A stretch of DNA of 64,000 bases from Pyrus communis (Eukaryota > Streptophyta > Magnoliopsida > Rosales > Rosaceae). Both the position numbers and the translations under genes were made by a program. The stretch spans positions 8,112,238 through 8,176,237 of the forward strand of contig NC_084803.1 in the NCBI RefSeq assembly GCF_963583255.1. Direction: 5' to 3'. The notes beneath the pieces were generated by a model. The model was not told where the DNA came from. It did no database searches and saw nothing but the letters and a program-made list of their open reading frames with translations. Shown here piece after piece: positions 57,523 through 64,000 of this stretch (within the stretch, counting starts at the first letter, position 1; each line of letters begins with the position of its first letter).

Positions 57523-60331
57523 ATGAAGATAGCGTGGAAGAACAACAAGAAGCGGCCTCTGGGGATCGTATCAACTTACACAAATCTCCCTTTCGAGCGG
57601 CAAAACGACGAACCCAGCAATCAACTGCACCCAGCAGAAAAACCCAGCAATAGTATTCAAAACAACACTGAGCTCGGCAAGCTTGCCGATGAGAGCGAGC
57701 CTTCCGACGCTGCCGAACTTTTCCACTCCTTTCAAGCTCAGGGAACTAAGCTCGCCGAGGTAATAAATATTAAAAAACCCCAGTTATTTATTTATTTATT
57801 TTTATTTTTTTTTGGTATTATGCATTGCAGAAGGAAAATGTAATTGCCAAGTTATGTTCTTTGATATGTAATTTCGTTTTGATGTGATAATTGATGGAAC
57901 CCAGATAACCAATTTAGTCTGCCTGGTCAAGAACTGTGATTGTTAGAATTATGATAGATTTTTTTAGCCGCCTAAATTGTTGAAATCGAAATTTGATGAA
58001 ACGAAAAGTGTAAAAGTGGGAAAAACTAGCTGCCGGATTCATAAAACATGAAAATTTTCAGCTAGTGATTCTTAGTAGTAGATATAATCTTGTCGAAGTG
58101 GAGTGGCAAGCACTAAGCAAGTAAATAAACTCGACAGAATTCTTAGTTAGTGCTTGCTATTGCATATCGTTATGGGAAGGATTTGACACTACTTACATCA
58201 GAAATTGACAATATCAACACAAACAAAATGTTGAATTGCATACAGAAACAAAAGAAAACGAGGCACTTATATGCTCATAGTTGAGATATATAAAGAATGA
58301 TTTTTTGGTCCCCTTTGTCTGTAGGTGAGGACATCATCTTTTCATGTCGAATACAGTAGTTTGATTATTGTAAGCGATAGGTACTCACTCCTGGCCCTTT
58401 TCAGTTACTGGCCGAGTGGCATATAATATTTTAACGACTAATTTCTTGCTAGAGGAAGAATGCAGGAAAACCAAAAGAGAAATCTTCTCATTATGTACAA
58501 GCTATTACATGTATGACTAAGATCGTGGTGTGAACTAATTTCTGCTGATTCCTGATCTGGATGATTTAATGGCATTTTCTCACATTAAACTGATGTTTGA
58601 AGGATGGGAAGTACCGTGAAGCATTGGGAAAATGGGAGGCTGCTCTTATGTTGAGGCCTGAAAATGCAGTTTTACATGAACAGAAGGCACAAGTATTACT
58701 TGAAGTTGGAGATGCATGGAATGCGGTGAAGACAGCGACTCGTAGGTTTCCCTTCTATCTCCCTTTGGGGTATATTATTTTCCATATTTGCACAAGTATG
58801 GCTAGTTCTTAATAGGTACGTATACGTGATATGACCATTTTGTTCTCAGGTTGCCATCAAACATATATTTTATTTCCACGTGCATTATTTGGTTCCAAAA
58901 TGTATTACACTCTTTTTCTTTCTGCACTTTTGGGTCCTTATTCGCTAAATTATGTTCACACTTTCCAGAAGCTGCATACACAATATACTTTTTTCAAGCT
59001 TAATTTTATGCGTATTGCAATTTCTCTGGTTCAATTGCAAGTGCTTTATTGTACTTATCTGTTGATTAAAATTGGCAGGAGCTACTGAGTTGGAGCCTTC
59101 ATGGGCTGAGGTATGTCAAAATTTTATACTTCTGAAATGGTTGTCACCTTATTATTTGTTCATGTGCCAGTGCCAAGTTATGATGGTGCTCATTGCTCTA
59201 GGAAAATTGGGAGGGGAAATTTTCATTCATATGCTTTGTAGAATCTTTGATCCAATTAGCATTTTGAATTTGACTCCTCCCATTAATTCTTTTTCTTTCT
59301 GATAAATTCTGTTGTAATCTATGTGTGTTGCTGATGAAAGAAGATAAAGGTTTAGCCATCATCCTTAATGGTCCCTGAAACTTAGATCCGTGTCGATGGG
59401 TACTTTCACTTGCTATGCATACAGTGATAATTGTGGCTGATGCTTTTATGATTAAGCAATTTCCTCTCATATTTCCTTTGGTTGTGTAATGATTTTCTTT
59501 TGTCCTAACTTCACTTGCCATCATATGTTCAGGCTTGGGTTACCCTTGGTAGAGCACAGTTAAACTTTGGGGAGCCTGATAGTGCCATTCAAAGCTTCGA
59601 CAGAGCATTAGCCATCAAGGTATTGTTTCACCTTTCAAGAAATTATAATCTGCAGTTCTCAAAGCTTCTTACGCTGTTTTCTGATGCATCTTTGAGCCAC
59701 TGACCTTAGGTGGAGTCTGATACTGCAATATTATGTGCTAATCTAATAAACCCTGCAACTTATTCGTCTTCGTCATGAGTAATTTTTGGTTTTTTCATTG
59801 AAATAGGGATTTAGTGGATGATTGTTTTTAATGCATATTAGTTAAAATGAGTTGAGTATTGGGTGCCAATTCTATGTCTGCGAATCACAATACCCTAAGG
59901 ATGAAACACTGTCTGCACGATCTATAATACCTGTTCAAGCAAGAATCTTTTCCCAAACTAAAAAGCTTACATTTCAAAATGCGTAAAGGATGTGCCACTA
60001 TCATCTTACTTTTTCATTACTTATAAGTATTTCGTCTTTCACGCATATTTGATTGTTTGATTGAATTTAAAAATCTTCTATTGAGGTCATTATATCAAAT
60101 TCAATGAATCAATAGGGTGCTAACACACAGAACTATAATTTTTTGGTATTAATCTCTATATAGTTTGTGTTAAGAATATAAGTTCAATTTGAACTGTATG
60201 TACAGCCTGATTCTGAGGAGGCTCGAGATGACAGACATACTGCAATGCAACTGGTGAAAAAGCGAAAACAGCTCCATTCATCAGGTTTAAGTCCTACGAG
60301 GAAACGTTACGCAGTTGGTGATAAGGCATGA
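57523..60331 (+). CDS. TTC33: TTC33-like tetratricopeptide repeat protein, complete
   Basis: Five exons: 57523-57759, 58603-58741, 59079-59110, 59533-59619 and 60206-60331. GT-AG sites and phases agree; 206 residues. The start MKIAWKNNKKRPLGIVSTYT is the conserved N-terminus. After a disordered acidic region, three TPR units follow from about residue 65: AELFHSFQAQGTKLAEDGKY, then LHEQKAQVLLEVGDAWNAVK, then AWVTLGRAQLNFGEPDSAIQ with FDRALAIKPDSEEA. The tail is basic (VKKRKQL; PTRKRYAVGDKA). TPRs mediate protein binding; the animal homolog is TTC33 and its role is poorly known. Exon 3 is only 32 bp and is supported by phase and the sequence TRATELEPSWAE. A GA tract in the leader ends just before the ATG. 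Confidence 0.9.
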
Positions 60332-61853
60332 AACCTCCCGAGTCTGGAATGTGTATATAAAGAGGAAAAGTGAGACTTCAACTTCGTTTTGGTTCATGTG
60401 TGAATTTCTCCCCCTTCGTCTGCGTCTCTGGTTAGCAGGAATATATCCTTTATGCATTTTGTATCTTATGAAAGCGAATAGAAATAATTATAAATTTTAG
60501 ATTAATTACAAAACGTTAAACTATGTTGTTCTTAATAAACAACACAGCTCAGCATGTTTCAAAATTTTAAGAGAGGAAGCATTCACCAGTTGAAACAAAG
60601 TCATGACATGTTTCAATGTTTAGTTCCTGAGCCCGACCGTACTATTACCGGACTTTTGGAATTGGACTGTATTTGTTACTAGATTTGGTTAAACCGCCTC
60701 AATAAACTATTTTACTTCGGATTTTCTTTGGTTTTCGGTACCAAGACGAGGCTCCAGAGAGAGATGGTTGTGGTCGTAACATTACTGAATGGTGCCAACA
60801 AAGTGTGCGTTTGTGTGTATGTAGGTTGCGCATTTTTTAAACTTGTAAATGAAATGATTGTGCTATGAGTGGGATATTGGTTCGGTTTAGTTTTTTCCTG
60901 TACGTCGAGTAAATACTGTGTGAAAATCACTTCTTTTTCTTGAAATGCTTGTCAATTCTTGCAAGTTGAGGCTTCCACACGGGCTTTGCTTCATCAGTTA
61001 AGTGAGCCTTTATGAATCCTAAGCGGGCTTGGAAGTTTAATCAACTTTTGCTAATCAAGCAAACCCATCAATAACCATTCAAAATTAGGAATCTATATTG
61101 CAAACAGCCGGTTAGACTCTCTTTCAACCCTGGGCTAAATGCCAAATTTTCCCTCTATTCCCCCCCCCCCAAACCCAACCCAACACAACCCAACCCAACC
61201 CAAGCCAAATTTTTGGACTAAAAGTTGAATGCCAAATTTGGGCCAAATTCCCGCCAAGAAATAGCCCAGAAACCTGTGGACTCTCCCTTACCCAGCCCAT
61301 TCTCGGCTGGTCACTCGCGCCACTTGCCCCACGTGGGTGTTAGCCTTTAGCGCTCGACAGGGTGGGACCCACTGTTAGGGTCGTTGTTGGAAGCAATTAT
61401 GAGCCCAATGACTCTTTTGTTCATCGGACAGTTGGCGTTATTGGACCGTTGGTTGATTCAATGGTCCATATTCAAAATTTTTTTTCTTTTAAAATGTTAT
61501 TTTAAAGGGTTAATATTAGTTTACTGGTCTCAAGTTTCGTGGTTTTCAACATTTAGTACATGAAGTTTTTTTTGTCCCAGAGTCATACCTAAAGTGTTAA
61601 TTTTGGAACAGTCTCATACATCCGTTAGTTTGGCTGTTAAGTCTCCAGTTAACTGATGATGTGACGCCTATGTGGACAATGACTAGGCGCCACGTGTCAT
61701 TAAGGGTCCATGTGGAAATTAAAATCATTTAATTAAATATTAAAAACTAAAAACATAAAATCATTTAATTTTTTTTTTTTTTGCATGGGGGACCCACCCT
61801 TGTATCCCTCACCTTTTTTCTTCCTTGATCCCGTCTTCCCCCAACCCAGATTC
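60332..61853. other. TTC33 3' region and repeat-like intergenic
   Basis: 60332-60550 is probably 3' UTR. 61161-61204 is a C-rich tract with CCCAACCCAA repeats. 61510-61790 (GTCTCAAGTTTCGTGGTTTT; CGCCACGTGTCATTAAGGGT) resembles a dispersed plant repeat from memory. No gene is supported. Confidence 0.45.
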
Positions 61854-62142
61854 TGTAAAACTTTAACACTTGTAGGGTTTTCACTTTAATTGCCTACCCA
61901 GTTAAACATGGGATGCATGTATTTATATTAGCATCAGGATTACAACAAGAGTTTGAAAACCCTAGATACAAGGAGATTTCAAAATACAAACAGAAAGATT
62001 ACATGCTCAACGTTTGACTTACAACAAACATTTGAAACTGAAAAATCCTATAAACTAGGAACAACAGAAAGATCACAGTTTGAACTAAAAGAGGATTCCT
62101 CAAGTCGCGGGAATCACGCGTGGATCTTGACTTCGTCTAACA
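61854..62142 (-). repeat. Ty1/copia 3' LTR (predicted)
   Basis: On the minus strand the predicted LTR starts TGTTAGACGAAGTC at 62142, directly after the polypurine tract GCGGGGGG (62150-62143), and ends GTTAAAGTTTTACA at 61854. TG...CA ends and 289 bp fit a small copia LTR. GATTC at 61849-61853 would be the 5-bp target duplication. The matching 5' LTR lies outside the window, so the ends are inferred. Confidence 0.65.
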
Positions 62143-64000
62143 CCCCCCGCAAGCTAACAGGTGGGGAAACCACTGGTAGCTTGGACATTAATAATTTGAA
62201 TCTAGACGAAGACAAGCCCTTGGTAAAGATATGAGCTAGCTGATCTTGCGAGCAAATATAATTAACAAGCAATTCACGACGAACGACCTTTTCTCGAACA
62301 TAGTGATAATCAACTTCCAAATGCTTTGTCCGTGAATGAAACAAATGATTCGAAGTAAGGGCAATTGAAGAGACATTGTCACACCAAATCTGTGGACACA
62401 CAAGATACAAATGCAGGTTTTTGAACAAAGATCGTAACCATGAAAGCTCGGCTGCTATGTAGGCTAACTGCCGGTACTCGACCTCAGCACTCGACCGAGA
62501 CACAAGTTTTCTGTTTCTTGGAGCTCCAAGAAACAAGATTGGATCCCAGATAAATACAAAATCCCCCAGTAGAGTGTCGAGTATCGGGATTCCCTGCATA
62601 GTCCGCATTGGAATATGCTGAAAGTTGTGCAGAACCTGGTTTGTACAGAAGACCATGACTAGGCGTGGCCTTCAAATAACGAAGAATCCGTTTCACCGCC
62701 ATCCAGTGATGAGTAGTGGGGGCATGCATAAACTGGCAAACTTGGTTAACAGCATATGATAAATCAGGACGAGTAATCGTGAGATATTGTAGGGCCCCAA
62801 CCACACTACGATAAAGTTCTGAGTTTTCGAACGGATCACCAACATGTGCACTGAGTTTCTGACCAGATACAGCAGGTGTTGAAATTGGTTTGGCCTCTCT
62901 GAACTTGGTACGTGACAACAAGTCCAACTCATACTTTGCTTGGCAAAGATGCATAGTCGTGCCATCATACTTGACTTCCACACCAAAAAATAATTAAGGG
63001 GTCCTAAATCCTTCATCGAGAACAAGGTGCCGAGCCTTTTAATCAACCTAGACATTTGATGAGGACGGTTGCCAATGATTAAAATATCATCCACATAGAT
63101 TAGAAGGATTAAGTAAACACCGGAGTGATTGTAGACAAACAAACTATAATCACAGGTTGATTCCTGAAAACCAAGTTGGAGCAAAAAATCCGAGAATCTC
63201 TCAAACCATGCCCTTGGTGCCTGCTTAAGACCATAAATACTTCGCTGAAGCTTACAAACATGAGAGGGAAATTGCTTGTCAATAAACCCCGAAGACTGTC
63301 TCATATATACTTCTCCACGTAAAAACCCATGCAAAAAGGCATTTTGGACATCAAGCTGCCGAACATGCCAACCTTTTGAGACAGCAAGACTGAGAACAAG
63401 CCTAATAGTGGTGTGCTTTACAGCATGACTGAAGGTTTCGGTGTAATCCACACCAGCTTTCTGATGAAACCCATTTGCCACAAGACGCGCCTTATGACGT
63501 TCAATCGTGCCATCTGCACGTCGCTTCAGCTTAAAAACCCACTTATTTGGAAGCAGATTCATGCTAGGATGAAACGGAACCAAGGTCCATGTCCCACATT
63601 ACTGCAGCGCATTAAACTCCTGTACCATAGCACTCCTCCATTCTTGAGACTTCACAGCCTGACTAAAACAAGTGGGTTCAAGAGCAAACTTGTCAACAGT
63701 GACATGCATGGCATATTTAGGGTTTGGCTTTTGAATTCCTGACTGTGAACGTGTGGTCATACGATTGCTCAGAGTCTCAGGCACCATTGTTACCGGTTCT
63801 GTGGATACTGTGACTTGCTCATTTGAGGGTATGTTGTTTGGGAAGGGTGAGGTTGGTTGTATGGGCAGGGAAAACAAATGTGTAGTAGAAATAGAACTTG
63901 GTTGGGCGAGGGAAGTAGTTGGATCAGGTTGTAACTGAGTAGTGATTGGAGAACATGTTTGGTTGCGGGAAGAGGGTAGGTGAGTAGGTGATGGAGGATT
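62114..64000 (-). pseudogene. Ty1/copia Pol, RT and RNase H, disrupted and cut by window edge
   Basis: Minus-strand frames in order: the linker after integrase (MTTRSQSGIQKPNPKYAMHV), reverse transcriptase (NKWVFKLKRRADGTIERHKA; LDVQNAFLHG; YGLKQAPRAW; LIYVDDILIIGN with the YVDD catalytic pair), then RNase H (TRPDLSYAVNQVCQFM; SNADYAGNPDTRHSTGGFC; SSAEVEYR; HSRTKHLEVDYHYVRE). Three lesions: an in-frame TAA at 63599-63601, a one-base loss near 62985 after the YFL motif, and a one-base gain in an A-run near 62508. Part of integrase, protease and gag lie beyond 64000. The final codons run into the LTR. The element cannot make its own full Pol. Confidence 0.9.

Noticed and set aside
61953..62234. 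93-codon plus-strand frame
   Set aside because: Antisense to the copia LTR and Pol end; a shadow.

Overview
This is a plant nuclear window. The genes are split by GT-AG introns, the gaps are AT-rich, and transposable elements of all major plant classes are present (Ty1/copia, TRIM, LINE, SINE, PIF/Harbinger, hAT-like and Mutator-like MITEs). The genes are typical of a eudicot. Several MITE families look like ones I remember from Rosaceae of the apple/pear group, but that placement is recall, not a search.

Layout. 1-133: start of a PPR gene (minus), cut by the window edge. 1130-7160: complete 10-exon TRS120, a TRAPPII subunit (minus). 8018-11780: complete 13-exon ALF4-like gene (plus), head-to-head with TRS120 across about 860 bp. 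11.8-16 kb: decayed intergenic DNA with four MITEs. 16052-18831: 4-exon bZIP-like protein with EAR motifs (minus). 19-26.8 kb: MITEs, a SINE and two 5'-truncated LINE tails. 26842-27417: intronless proline-rich PNRC-like protein (minus). 27.4-38.1 kb: gene-poor, with foldback MITEs, a GGT-rich array and a 205-bp tandem duplication. 38153-41281: complete 10-exon receptor-like kinase (plus). 41.4-52.4 kb: a roughly 4-kb block duplicated in tandem, carrying a small basic-protein gene that is broken in copy 1 and open in copy 2. A third relative lies at 54003-54317. 57523-60331: complete 5-exon TTC33-like TPR gene (plus). 61854-64000: 3' part of a disrupted Ty1/copia element (minus).

Within the duplication, each copy serves as the empty site for insertions in the other. 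Copy 2 gained a TRIM and a 172-bp MITE. Copy 1 gained an hAT-like element that was later hit by a Harbinger element. This gives a relative insertion history readable from one sequence. From memory, the kinase, ALF4 and TRS120 match a consecutive Arabidopsis chromosome 5 block (At5g11020-At5g11040), which would make this conserved microsynteny expanded by transposons. I found no CRISPR array, rRNA, convincing tRNA or bacterial-type gene cluster, and no obviously new multi-gene system. The most novel parts are the small-protein family and the duplication that carries it.
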